Below are positions 1-12,988 of a stretch of DNA of 64,000 nt, piece after piece. The translations under genes were made by a program, and so were the position numbers. Origin of the DNA: Ophiostoma sp. CBS 140.51 (lineage: Eukaryota > Ascomycota > Sordariomycetes > Ophiostomatales > Ophiostomataceae); NCBI GenBank assembly GCA_029298735.1, contig JANSLP010000073.1, positions 62,001 through 126,000 of the forward strand, given 5' to 3'. The notes beneath the pieces are model-generated. The model made no database searches, was not told the DNA's origin, and worked only from the letters and a program-made list of their open reading frames with translations. Positions within the stretch are counted from its first letter, which is position 1. The number at the start of each line of letters is the position of its first letter.

Positions 1-1133
1 AGAATCCGCTGTTTCTCCAAGGCTTCGAGCTCACCGCGTATTGGAGTAGCATGTGGTGGGGTTGGTTGGCCGGCGTGATTGGGCCTAGCACCTGGAGACT
101 GCTTGAGACTGTTAAGAATATGCAGGGAAACTCGGCCGTCAAAGAACAGGGACCCACTTTGGCCTTTGAGTTTTCGCTGCTAGCAGCAATTGCCCCTGGA
201 AAATGTCCCTAGCAGCCTGTCCGCCAACGCCAGAAAAAAAGGCGGTGGCCGACTGAAAGAAACCCCATTTCTTATCGATAAGTGGCCAGGAGACGGTACG
301 TCTCAGAAAAGCAGGTGCGATTCCACTTACACGTGATTACATAAGAATATGCTTCTTCACTCAAATTCTCTCTCAATTTTCAAGCAATATTCTGTTTTTG
401 GAACACACTGATGGCATCATGGATATCATAGGAAGTTGATTGTTTATGTACATGCATATTATTAGGTATTATGCGGGACAAAAGGGCAGTGCACGCTCCT
501 CTTCCGCCCTCTCATGATGTCCCCTCCATTCGACACCATTCTTTTTTTGATGTCTGTATGTGATGTGTCTTTCCAACCTGTCAGATGAAAAAATGAAAAC
601 TAAAAATTCAAATGTAGCGAGTGTATGCTGGACCATAGCCGGTCCGCAGTTTGCCCCCAAGAACTCCAGTCGCAGACAAGATGCAAAAAAAAACAAGAAA
701 ATAGGTAGAGACTGCTGGAAACAAAAGAGGATTTGCAAGTCTCACAACTCTAGGTCCCGAAAGAATATGCGATGTCATGCATATCCTCCGTCATACCGTC
801 TATACACACGAGGCCTAAATAGCCCATCGTCTGGAGGAAACTAGTAGTGTAAGAGGTTGCAGTGTTGGAGACCAAAGTCCTCGATGGGCGGGAGCGAATG
901 TGTAGAGGCCAATGTTGACAAAGGTCTCATTTGAGCTTTTATGGATAGTCGCAGTTGCTGTCCGTAGGCGTTGCTGCCCAGTCCAGATTTGGTCTCTGAA
1001 GAAAAGGCGAAGAGCGAATGGTATATAAATTGGTAGAAATAATAAATGGTGATTAAAAGTCGTAGTGAACGAAAAGTGCAAGAAAGAAGCAAATGTTTGG
1101 AGCAAAATGCATCTGCGTAGAGAACGGCCAGAC
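1..1133. other. Left-edge intergenic stretch
   Basis: I see no gene here. Open frames are short, begin mostly at non-ATG codons and resemble no family I know. The right part, next to the stop codon at 1134, should contain the 3' untranslated region of the minus-strand glycosyltransferase gene. The only notable short motif is a 12-base palindrome at 271-282. Confidence 0.6.
271..282. promoter_or_regulatory. Palindrome with two overlapping GATA-type sites
   Basis: The perfect 12-base palindrome CTTATCGATAAG contains GATAA on both strands, overlapping in the centre. Fungal GATA factors of nitrogen, iron and light control bind WGATAR, often as pairs. No promoter is demonstrated nearby, so this may be chance. 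Confidence 0.2.
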
Positions 1134-3247
1134 TCATGCCATTGCCTCTGCGGAAACCGACTTTGTCCGTTGGCGTGTGACCTTTTTGCTGACGGTGTAT
1201 ACCAGATCTACTGTCCAGAAATGGCATATTTGCGCCTGGGCACAAGGGATGGCGCCGTAGATGGGTGCGACAAGGGGGACCATCATGTAGTCAATGAAGT
1301 TCTTTCTCAGGGTGCGGTGCGAGAAGTTCATGCCCTTAGCGAGACCGGCGTCGTTCATCTCCTTTTCGCGAGTGGCGACTGCGATCTTATGGAAGTTTTC
1401 GTACATGAAGAGGTAGAACGCGACCTGCATGAAACCGAGCGTGCGGAGGTACTTGCAAATCTGGAAGATCCAGTTGACGCCGTGGATGTCGTCGGCACCT
1501 TCAGTCACCCACATGTACAGGGTAGACATAACCACAAGGATAGTCATCTGAACAGGCAGGAAATGGGCCTCGAAGAGTCGGTGGAACAAGACGATGAGGC
1601 GAACGTAGTTGGGTCCCTTGATTGTTTCGTGGGTGACATCCGAGAAGAAGCCCTTGTCAACCTCATGGTCCGAGTCGACGCTGCTGGTGAGAGTGTCGAG
1701 CTGCACATCGGGAACGTAAGTGTCGGTAGAGTTTCTCGAATAAGCATGTAGAGGACGGAAAGCACGCGACGTTTGCTTGCGGTTGCGCCAAAGCTCAACA
1801 AGCTTGCGGAGGGCGAAGCCGGTATCAAGCGCACCCCACATGTGGCGCAGAGCTTGCTTATAGCGAGCACGCATGTCAGAGACAATGCCGCCGACGCCCT
1901 TTCCGTAACCACCGGCCGTGACGTTGGTCTGGCTGATAGGGCTAAGAACGGTCCGCACGGTCAGGTTGCCGTTCAGTGCAAAGAAACACTTGAGGTACAT
2001 GTGCAGGTCCTCGCCAATGGCCTCGGAGTCACGATCCCAACCACCAACGCGATCAACCAACTGGAGAGGGAGTGAGTAGACAGATGTGGGAGGGGCAATA
2101 GTCGATCCACGGTAAAGGCCCGAAAGACCAGCGGCACACCACAGAATATCAGCGACACGGACAATGGCAGGGACGCTGTGAGCATTGCGGTCGAAGATGA
2201 TGGGGGCGGCGTAAAGAGTCGTAGCAGCGGTTTCCGGGAAAGAAAGGTGCATCTTGGTAACCAGGGCGAAGAAGTTGGAGGACAGATGGCTGTCGGCTGT
2301 CGGGAGGACAAAAAGGGGCAACGGTCAGTAACCAAGCAAGATTCCCATGAGAAGGAGGGGGGGCGGGGGGGCCGACTCACCGTCAATGCCGGTGACAATC
2401 ACGTCCTTGCGGCAGGCAACCGGGTACCTCTCACTGAGCTTGCGGGCAGCCCAATCGACATTGCTTCCCTTGCCAGGGCAGTCGTTGGGAATGTCGGCAG
2501 GGTGTAGAGTGAAATCAATGCTGCGAAACTTCTTAACGAACTCGGCAATGAGCGACATGGCCTTGATATCGGCATTGCTCTCGCGCTGCTCCATGGCAAG
2601 GTAGACCTGGAAATGCAGTTAGCATTTGTCTCCTTAATTTTCAAGGGACAAAAAAATCAATCTCGAGCTCTAAAATCACGTACATCGTAGCTGCTGCGAG
2701 CCATTGGGTGCGATGCCAGTACGTCGAGTGTCTCGCGGAGCGTGTCCATTTCTTCCTTGTAGTTGGGAATGATAATCGCATGAACAACACGGCCCTGTTC
2801 GGCTTCGGAGTCGGTAAGGAACTCGGTATCAGCATCGCCAGCATCGCTGCTCGCGCTCGACGAGGCGCGCGACGGGGTCAGAGTATCGGAGCTAGAAAGA
2901 GAGGTGGACGAGTCACGACGGCGGTGGCCGAACTTGAAGTCCTTGACGGCCCTGCTACGGGCAGTCTTGCGAAGCGAAGTTGTGAGGTCCCAGATGGCCC
3001 AGCAGGCGCGCAGCGGGAACGAAAAGACCAGGACGTGGATAAGAAGACAGTACCAGGAGAAGATGACGGTCCAGATGCCGGCACCATTGGGCGAGTATCG
3101 TGGAGCACTTAAGCTGTCGTTAGGTTGAGCTTGGTGGCCATATCGCGATGCGGCAGACTCCCGCGAGATCACCCAGTAGCTCAAAATGCCAAGCCAGATC
3201 ATGGCTAGGCCGCCGGACCGCCGTGCGCACCACGTGAAGAGAGACAT
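1134..3247 (-). CDS. Family 2 (GT-A) membrane glycosyltransferase
   Basis: Three exons, complement(join(1134..2296,2381..2606,2684..3247)), give 650 residues. The 77- and 84-nt introns have GTACGT/CAG and GTGAGT/ACAG borders. Two hydrophobic segments lie near residues 15-30 and 55-85. A serine-rich acidic linker follows, then the GT-A core, which starts around HAIIIPNYKEE (about residue 155). Joining exons 2 and 3 creates the metal-binding DxD as D263-A-D265. The acidic pair E359-D360 lies in SEAIGEDLHMYLKCFF. The segment KQALRHMW (Q411, R414, W417) sits where processive GT2 enzymes have QxxRW. Several membrane helices follow. Known: GT2 enzymes move sugar from nucleotide donors, often to cell-wall polymers. 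Inferred: a wall or secretory-pathway transferase. Donor, acceptor and product are unknown. The start is the first ATG before the first membrane segment. Confidence 0.9.
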
Positions 3248-3261
3248 AACGAGAGAAGCTG

Positions 3262-3945
3262 AAGATATATCGAGGGAAAAGACGAGCGGGTAAGAATAGG
3301 AGGCGGCAATAGGAGGTTTCTAGGAACGACAAAAAAGAAAAAAAATAGGAGAGGCGGCCAGACACAAACACGCTCCAACAGCGTGTCTGGTCGAGAGAAA
3401 GAAACGTAGTTCCCGGTACAAAGAAGAGGTCGACTGCGTGTAATAGGTAGGCTGTAGGTGAAAGAAAGACGAGAAGAGTCTTTAGGATGGAGAAACGGAC
3501 GAGGTCGGCTGTAGGTTCTGCGGTGTTGTCAAAAGAGGCGTTATTTTTGTTTCTCCGGCGTCTCGATGCATTTGCGAGCAGCAGAATGCGGAATTCGCAT
3601 GAGGAGCAACCGCGACGTTTTAGGAAGTTGCGTTCTGTGGCCAGGAGGGAAGTCGCGACCGACTCGACAAACAAAGGAGGAAGGAGCCGAGTTTTAGGGT
3701 GGTGGAGGGCGAAGAGGAAGATGAGAAAGGAGAACGGCAACAACAAAAAAGAGGCCAGAAAATCAACAACAAAAATGTGTGTCGAGTCAAAGTAGGAAAG
3801 AGGTAAAATGAAGATAAAAAGGAGAGAAGGTAGGAAAGACAGAAAATAGGAGAGAGACAATATGGCCAGGAGGGAAAGAAACAAAATAGGAAAGAACGGG
3901 GCGGTAGAAAGAAGAAAAAGGAAAAGAGCAAGAGCAAGACCTGAC
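3262..3945 (-). promoter_or_regulatory. Pyrimidine-rich leader/promoter of the GT2 gene
   Basis: For about 700 bases upstream of the glycosyltransferase start, the coding (minus) strand is strongly pyrimidine-rich; the plus strand reads as runs of gga, gaa and aggaaag. Such CT-rich tracts are common around transcription starts of fungal genes. The exact start site cannot be placed. Confidence 0.4.
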
Positions 3946-6900
3946 GGGGGAAGGAGAGGTAACAGAGAGCTAGAAGGTATTCAACAGAGACAACGAGACG
4001 GATGAGCACAAGGAGCACGATGTTGGACAGCTGAAGCCGTCTTAATTAAAGAAGTCGAAGTATGCCCTCCATTCCCAAACGGACCCAACACCAACAGCCA
4101 GTTTGCTAGGGATGGGGGGCAGGAGACAAACAAACACTCCGTACGTCGTGGGCAAGAGCGCCATTGGAGGCTTCCTACGATGGATAAAACGGAGCAGGGC
4201 GTCGAGGAAGGAGTAACGAAACAGTGTACGATGAAGAAACCGGGGGCAGGAGCGACCATGAGAGACGGGCGCTGGGGCGGTACACTGGGAAGGACCAGAG
4301 GGTGGATAAAAAGAAGAGGCATTGCAAAATGAATCAAGGGAAAGAGCGACCGCTACACGAGAGAGGATGTGTACAAAGCAAGCAAATTAATAAAACGGAC
4401 TATGACAGCCACGTTGAAAAGCAACCGAGAAGCAGGAAACGGAACCTCTTCTAGGGAGGCACCAAGACGACTAACACGGTCTGCGAGCCCAGTTTGCTGC
4501 AAGGACAGGGAATATGACGACAAGTGACAAGCAATGATGTACCAATTGGGCTAGACTGGCTTCACTAGCGCCGTTTTTACAGTTTCTCTTGTCGCTCTTT
4601 CTTTTTCTTTTCCTTCCCTCCAACGCTCTTTCCTCTTCTTGTTCTTCTGTGCCTTCCATTGAGGTTTGAAGTGGGCTGATTTCCAGAGTGCAGAGTAAAA
4701 TTCACGGTGTACAGATCAGAAATCTTTTGTTCTAATGTGATAGAAGAATCGAGTTTTCTATTCGTTTTTTTTTCACTCTCACCAAAGTCGAAGCAGGTAC
4801 ATGCACATCTTCTTTTCTCTTTTCTCATTGGAGCACTACAGAGTCAATGGCACAGGAATCATTCAAAGAGAGGTACCCCACTAGTCAGGCACGCCGATCA
4901 GACTATTTGCACAGGCTCTGTGGTACTCCAGGAGTACTCCTTCCCTTCTTCCCATTCGCTTTCGTACAACTATTTTCATGTCTCGTTCGCTCTTTCCACT
5001 TCTAAAACGGAGGCGTTGTTCCTCGTGGGATACGCTCAAACTAGTGATTTCCCTAGGGAAAATGGCGGGGTGGGGGGCTGGCCTAGGCCAGAGATGACAT
5101 ATTGAATGAAGTATCTCAGCCACGGCGCTGGGCAAATACCAGTAAAAGGCAAGCGATACTTGAGCAGCGGGCTGGGACTGAACTGGAAGGTACGAACCGC
5201 AAGAAAAGAACAGTAATACCTTCCCCGGTTCTGGCATTACTGGAAGGCGCTGAACAAATGCATCCTCATCTTCAAATGCCAAGTCGCGATGTTTATGGTG
5301 GCTACTACCAAGGCGAATGGAGACAAAAACTGGCCTAAGTATCGCCCACGTTTCTTCCCTGGAGTTTTAAGTACAGTGCTGTGCCACATAAATCACCAAA
5401 TCGCTCAGACCAATGGGCGCAAAACTAGCCACGAGGCGGTGCGTTCACCGTCGTTTTTCCAATTCGTATTTTTGCCCTGAACTATGACCGTTTCGAGAAG
5501 GAGGGCCCTGAGCAGAATAAAATAGAACGGTTTCTTTTCGTCTAAGAAAAGTAGAAAGTGTAACAAATGGCAGCGTGGGAGCGTGGGTGGTGCCAACATG
5601 ACCAAAAAGATACAAACGATACAAAAGGCGCAAACGGGCCCACGACGCGCATCTAAGGCTTGTTAGTGGACAGCCGCTTGTTTCTGGGACAATATATGCG
5701 TCTTCCGCCCAGTCCTTAGCTGGGGGCTGCCCAGAGAGGGTTCGCAGCCACGACGGTCGCAATCTGCAGAGCAATCTTTTGAGTTTGGTTCTCTTATATT
5801 TTCCCTCTTTCCTCTTTCTATGATGGTGGTCGTTGCAGTAGTACCTTCTTGTACATCTGTTGATCCCGTTGCGCCCCACACAAACGTTACGGTTGTGCTT
5901 GCCTCGTTTTCATGTCTCTCCTTCCAACTCTCTCGCTCGCAGTTTCCTCACAGTGCCTTGCCTTGATATTGTTCCCCCATGTTCACTCTTTCCGTCTGTC
6001 CTTGGATTTTTGCCGTCTTGATGTTCCGATTTATTGCCGGCGATATTGAGCCGGCAACAAGGAGAATCTCGCGATACTTTACACGTTCGCGTCGTCGATG
6101 TCCCAGAGCCTATCAATCGAGAATGCCATAGATCTGCAGCCATCTTGCAGAGATCACGGTACCGCAACAAAATGTAGATTCGGAATCCTGCCATACATGC
6201 AGGCCATGTGCGATGCGATAACAGATGTAAAGGATTGTGCATATGACACAGTGACCGCTTCGCTCCTTCCCGCTGCTGTCTCTCTTTGGTAAGAAGATAC
6301 GGTCGGAAGGCACAAAACGTTTCCCGTTACTACTTCCTTATTGCTCTGCCGCTCCGTCAAGCGCACCCCAATCTTTAATATGACCTTTCACTGAGTGTGT
6401 CTCTTCTGCAGTGGCATTTGTCTGTCGCATGCTGCACCGCATAAACCACCGTCCCCGTCGTTCGACATTCCCTTCTTCAAGCCAAAAGAAAAAGAATACG
6501 GTGGCAGACTGGCACCAGAGGGAGACCCTGAACCTAAACAGCACGAAAAAAAACGGTGCCATCAACCACCAGAGTCCCTACTTCTCGTTTGATGGCGTTC
6601 GGTCTCGACCATGAAAGCCAAGCCTTGCACCTTTCCCCCTTTCCCCTTTTTGGCCGTGTTGACTTTGATGTCTTCCACTACGCAGGTTGCGCAAACGGTG
6701 AGGGCAGAGGACAAAAAGAAATAATTTCATGAACGCCCATTTCACTCACCCCGCCCGCCGAATCTATTAGCTATCATTGCCAATCTCGCCGTGTCGTGTC
6801 TCGTGGCGGCCCGCCTAAATTTCGCAGTTACGGAGGTTTGGCCACCTTTTCTGACCCGAACATACCCCATAGTCAGCTACAAGACGGTGCCGGGGGCACG

Positions 6901-9900
6901 TACCAGTGGATCGACGTCAACATGCCGACAGGAACGAGTCGCCGTGCCCCTTTTTCAAAATGTAGACGCGTACTGTATTGTGGAAAACAGTTGTATTCAG
7001 GGCAAACGGACATTCACGTTTGACTCCGGCGCCAAGAGCAAAAAATTGGTTCGCCGGGCATGCATCTTAGACGGGGCGCGCCTTGACGTCAACTTCTAGG
7101 ACTGCTCGCACGACCCGCGCTATGGGCAGAATGGACGGTTGTAAGTTTGCAATATCTCTATTTTTACTGTCCCTATGTTATTTCCGTCTTCTTTCCTCGA
7201 AACAGTTGGTTCATGCAGACCCTCTTTGTTGATCGGCTACCGCGTTCGACCCCAAAAGTAGAATAGCAGTGAGATCCCTAAAAAGAGGTTATTCTTATCC
7301 TTTATTTATTCGACTGCCTCCAACAGTAGCCTTGGCTTGGCGTCGAGCGAAACTCCGTTTCTTAGCCTTGTTGCTGTGCCTCTCCGCTTCAGAACTATTC
7401 GTCGTCTTCTTCTTTTTGTCTTCTCACAATTGACAGGCTTTAGCTCATAGCTCCCACAGTCATACGAGGTCTTTTGTGGACCTCAGTGTTTTTGGTCAAT
7501 ACATTCCCGTGTTGAATTTCCGGTCCTTGGTTTCATTTTCCCGTCATTATCGCCAACTCTTTGCTTAGCTGAACCCTTTTTTGCTTGACTGCAACCCTCA
7601 ATGAGGCACTTCAACCGGCTGGTCTAGACCACCATGAATCTCTCTCTCCCATAAACCTACTTTTCAAGAGATACCCCTTTTAGGGTGTGGCGTTTTTAGG
7701 AGAGAGGGCCAACTTCACCCCAGCGCGTAGGAATGGTTCCATCGTCAAGGAAAGCCAAGCCCTCCTAGATGGCAGCGTGCTGAAGCCAACCCTATTTAAG
7801 CCTATTTCAATGATAGTCGGATTTTATCCCCCTCTCCCTCCAATCGCCAAGGGGTTGCCTCGTGCGAAACGGGCGTCCACAAATAAACGTGCTTAGAACC
7901 TCCACGGGCGAGACAAGGGGGGTCCGAGAAAAGAAAGACAAGAAAGACAAGACGACAAGAGTAAAAAGACTGACAGTCATCTGAACAACAATGTTTGTAA
8001 CCGTGGCTCACTGTATCGTTGTGATTTAATGATGTGGCTGGTTATCTATGAGCGTGCCACGATGTTCATGTCCATCACTTTTGCTCGGCGCACAAGGTTT
8101 CGTAAAAAAAATTGAAGACCGCATACCCATCCATTCATCCCATGCGCCCAAACTGCATGGTGATAAGTGGTCGATGTGATTTTGGTTAAAAAAGCGGCGA
8201 TTCAAGCTTTTTATGGGAACCAACACGGACAGCGCCCAATCTGTTAAGATGCATCGTACGGACCACCCCGTGTGACCAGCGTCGAGATATGCGGTATGCC
8301 TCTTTTGATCATCTTCTTTCTACAAGAAAGTACAGCGCATCGTGCACTATCCTGCCAGGCGGCCTCTCTGTTCGAGTCTGGGTTGCACTGTCTGCCACGA
8401 CGGTGTGCACGCAAGCACCTGTGTCCCAGATAGCGTCTTTTTTCTTCTCTCTTTACGGAGTAAACTTTTTCTGAACCCATTGTGCTGCCAACATGAAGAG
8501 ACATTTGGTGGCACGCCAAGGAAATTGCAAGGCGAAATCGTTCATCTTGTAGCGGCCTGCAGAAGTAGCAAATTATATTGTGTCAAAACGGTGGTGCAAG
8601 ACGGTCCTATTTACACAGGTGGCTTTCAGGGCCCTGAGAGGTACGAAGTACTTGGACAATATCAAGTAAATATGGGCCCCTGGGCGTAATAGGCTGTCGT
8701 TGTATGGCTCCTACTCGGTTTTACACTTGTGGATTACTTCCTTATTTTGCCTACAGCCGATGCGGCTGACCTTTTGGCCTGCTGGTGAACGACTGTGCAC
8801 AAAACCAGGCGGATGGGCCAATGCCAAGACCTGCAATTCCTTCGAGTTTTGCTGGAACATCGTGAGATGCAGTTGAAGTTCATGTATCATGATTGTGCTC
8901 TTGTCAACCCGTTCTTCCCTTGGTAAAAACCTTTCAAGAAATGGCCCTTCGCTTCTCCTGCCTCATTTTCAATTTTGCCTCAATAAGGCTGGCCGAAACT
9001 CGCAATTCCCCGTTCGCTACTTCTCTTCTTTCTTTTTCCTCTTTCCCTCGCCATTCAAACCTCGCCAAAAAGACAAGTGCCCCCGGCGTAGGTCTGGGCC
9101 TGCCCATTTTTGCCTTTTGACTACGCCAGTGCGCTGCAGTCTTCTTGCCAATTTAACCTTTTCGACAAGGGTGGGCAACCACGCTCTTCCCGTTTTGTCC
9201 TGGTTTTTGCCAAGAACAACTGCCGTCCACGAGAGAAGGTGCGACTTACAGCGGACGGTCCACCAATAGCGACAGAGCTCTTGTAACACGCCCGCTTGCG
9301 CTTTTCCTTTCGTCTAACAGTAGTATTTCCCTCCCCCCATGTGTAAATATTCGACTTGAGCCTTGATTCTGAGAAGGCACGGCCTGGAATTAACTTGGAC
9401 AGGGGGTTGCGAGCTAAGAAAAGCTTGGATACGGAACAGCGCCGTCTCCCGCTCCAAAATCCCACCCTTGGCTCCTTTCTTCAAGAGGCGTTCCCAGTAA
9501 TTTTACCAGGAGGGATGGTGGAAAAACCCACAGAATCACAACATGTGCAGCAGGCGCCATCCCAGCAGCACAGATGGTTCCAGTGAAATGGCGAGAACGC
9601 AAAAGGCTCCTTCCTTTCTCTATCCAATGATACTCCACAAAGCAAAAGTCCCATTGGGAAGACCCCGACCTTACAGGGGAAGATAGTCGACTTTTTCTTT
9701 GTTCTCTTGCCTTTTTCTCAGCCGTGGATGTGGCGCTCGTCGATTTTATGTAATCTCAACCAATCACTGAACTTTGCTCATCCTCCTACAGGTATACAAG
9801 TCACTGCACAGCCCAGGCGTCTTTGGACCGACTGGCATATGTTACCCCCTTTCATCTTGTTTGCCCTCTTGTATCTCGTGTTGAAAAAGCACTGCTGGTG

Positions 9901-12900
9901 GTTGGCTTCGAAAAGTAGAAAATGCCATGAAAATCCAACTAAACTGAAGCGCCTTCACTGGTGTGGACGGCGTTTTGGTACGGAATACGGAACACGAATT
10001 TATGCTCTGGGCACCACAAATAATCAAAAAAGAGATGAGGAAGGCCAACATCTTGGGCGTCGATATCTGGAGAAAAAATTTCAAAGAAGACGATAATTCA
10101 AAATCAAAGCATTGGTAGGCAAAAATACGAGGCTATTTGATTTTGGAAGTCGAAATGCATCGCCAAGATATCAGTTATGGCTGTGGTTGTGTGCAATGAG
10201 AAACCTCGACCAACTACCAACAGTGCACCGTTTCGTCACTGCCCTGAAGTTGTGCCATTTTCCAACTTCCCCTTGGCGATCTCGACGGCTTAGTTCTGGC
10301 GTTCCTGACAGTTGGAAGAGAACAAAATATACACGAAGCAGAAAGGATCGTCGCCAAACGAGAAATCCACATAAAAAAGGAGAAGCAACAAATGAAAGGG
10401 GGAAAAGCCTTCATGTTGCCCGACACTAGACCGTTTGAATGTTTTGAATTTTTCCGCTACACTGGGTTACATACGCAGCCTCTTTTACAACCTTTCGTTG
10501 AGTATCTCTCGGTTAAAAAAAAATATGTGCTGTCGATAGAGACCAAGTGTGTGGCTGCAAGGTCCAGTACATGCAGTATTCAGAAGTCCAGGTCTAGCTA
10601 TGTAGCATCCCGTCAACTTACCATCCCAGAATACTAGGTATCCAAAGCAGGAAAATGCTGTGCTACACTTCAAGATAAGAGGCAGGTCCAGACCAAAATC
10701 GTCTGGGTAGAACAAGTATCTTACTTTGATAAGAATCTTGTACCTCTCCCAGGGGACTGGCCAGTGAAGTCCTCGCCCTGGGTAGCATAATGATCTGGCC
10801 TGTACAAGTCCGTCCGAGTACAGACGCTCCCTCGGCGTGTCAAGGTACACTCTCTACAAGCTCTTGGGCTCAGCCAGTAGGCCGGGAAACATTCCTGGTG
10901 AACCATGCTGGTAGATGCTACAGGTGTCATCGTTTCACGGCATTGATGGTGGTGTACTCCGTACTTCGAGACAATAAAGTGCTCACCGTTTCTGACGTGG
11001 CTATTCTGTACTAGCAATGCATTCAATTTGGCTGCGAGAATATGGTCATCTATAAGGTTAGGAGGATACGATGTGTTAGTGAATGGCGGCTTTGATTCTG
11101 TTGAATTTACAGATTTTATTTGACAGTTGAAATACAATTTTGAATAAACTCACTATATCGTATTTATAACAAAAGTTTAGATATATAATTTTTACTTAGG
11201 GTTTTCTTCTCATAAAAAAAACGGTGGCTTAAGCACATCGGCCTTTATTCCCACCTCTGCCAGTACTTAACAGAAGATACAGGAAAATAACGCGTTTGGC
11301 TCACCTCCCTTGCATCCAGAAAGATACACCGCTACCAACTAAGTGTATAATCTTGTGAAAGTATTATTTAATTGCAGCACATAATTTTGATCTCGTTCTG
11401 CTCTCGCCCCGTCTCCGTTTTGGCTTGTCTTCTTGTGGCCCTTCAACAGACATCAGACTGCATCGCGCTATAAATTGATACTTTTGATCTCAGCCTTCTT
11501 AATCCGCCAAAGTTTCAGTTGACCAGTCTCGTATTAAATCTTCTATCTTTGATCTATTTTTTTTCTTACTTATCTTTTGCCTTTCAATCGCATTTCCGTG
11601 CCTCTTTTTGCCGTATGTTAGTGTGGCTTGTTCTGGGTGAGAACCTTAGTTTGACGCATCTCCGTTAGGCAACAGTAAAATGCCATCTTATCTGCGACAC
11701 TCCGGATCGCCTCAGCCTCGTTCGATTCAAACTCGTAAAAATCTAACTCTATTGTTGCCCGGCGTCGCCATGTGGTTCCGGAGTGTAGCAGAAAAGGCCG
11801 TACTCCATTTTCCTCCTTTTGTTGTTTTGGGTTTCTCCGTAAAATTGCTATTCTTGGCCCGCGTCTCGCCTCCGCACCGGAACTAAACTTTGGACGGGGG
11901 GCTCGTGTTCGATGGTCGAGCTACCACCGTAGCTGGCCCCGTTCCAGGCAGCCGCATTCTTTTTCTATGTTTTGTATATTTTAAGCCACAGTTCACAACA
12001 GCGATTGAAAATTGGCGATTGTAAATATTCTCAGAGGGAGAGAAATGCGGAGAGAAGTCCTAAAAAAGAACAAGTATCAAATCACAGGAGAAAAGCAACT
12101 TTGTCAGGTACCGTACGAGGCATCATATGCATAGTCACAATAGCACGTGAAATTCGAGACCGAGGTTCTAACGGAGGTCAAATTGGAAATTTTGTATCAT
12201 AGATGTGGCAGTGGTATGGCGTCCTTGCAAATACCTATGGAAATGAGAATGGGTGCACTTTCCAGCTTTGCAACATTGCATGGCTCTGCTCGGTATGTTT
12301 GCTCCTTGCATATTGGCAACCTCGAAATCCATTGATATGCAAGCCACAATTCATCCGTCTCTCCGTTCCTATTCTCCGTCTGCAGTGCTCAGTCTGCAGA
12401 AGACGCCCCGTTACCACCCTATCCTGACCGTTTCGACGCCAGTACTGCTATGAATCATCCTCCAGGCGCAGCAGGTTGCAGTGAAGTCGTTTGGCCCAGG
12501 GCCAGGTTGTCGGATATTGCCGTCCGTTCTAGGTTCTAGATGGCGGTGCGGCACCTTCAAAGTTTATTCGCCGGGGCCAGTGCTGGTCGATGAGGCTTTC
12601 TGTCAGGCCCCAGGCCTTGTCTCGTGGCAGCCCCCCACGTTTTCAAAGTCCGGGCGTGTTCGACTAGTTTCGGGCGTCACTCTCTGCGGTGAGGTGAATG
12701 AGAAGGAGCCGTTATTTGCCGGATGCGGACATTGAGCACGCTGCCCGCCACGCGGCTTCCTTCCGAAGGTGGGTGTAAAGACCGTTGGAGATAAAGAGAG
12801 GTGCCCTATCCTAGATGCGACAAAAGTACCACGTGGCGGCGGATCGGACCATAACTCCCGGTAGGCAGCTCGATACGATAATACGATGATGTCGTCGGGG

Positions 12901-12988
12901 CCAGGTGGTGAGAATCATGATCATTATCGTCGTTATCGTCATCCGATCGTTTCGGTAATCTGTTCGTGATGCTGTCGATGCGACTTGC
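3946..12988. other. Long stretch without a recognisable gene
   Basis: I examined this 9 kb on both strands and found no exon chain, conserved protein motif, transposase, reverse transcriptase or structural RNA. Open frames are at most about 140 codons, overlap each other in different frames, and mostly lack an ATG. Base composition is mixed, with an AT-rich patch around 11080-11210 and T-rich stretches around 7150-7680. It may hold regulatory DNA, noncoding transcripts or decayed sequence. None of these is shown directly. Confidence 0.5.

Noticed and set aside
6791..7099. Two overlapping plus-strand frames, one with several cysteines and possibly a secreted-protein relic
   Set aside because: The longer frame has no ATG at all, and I could not find a convincing upstream exon or conserved cysteine pattern.
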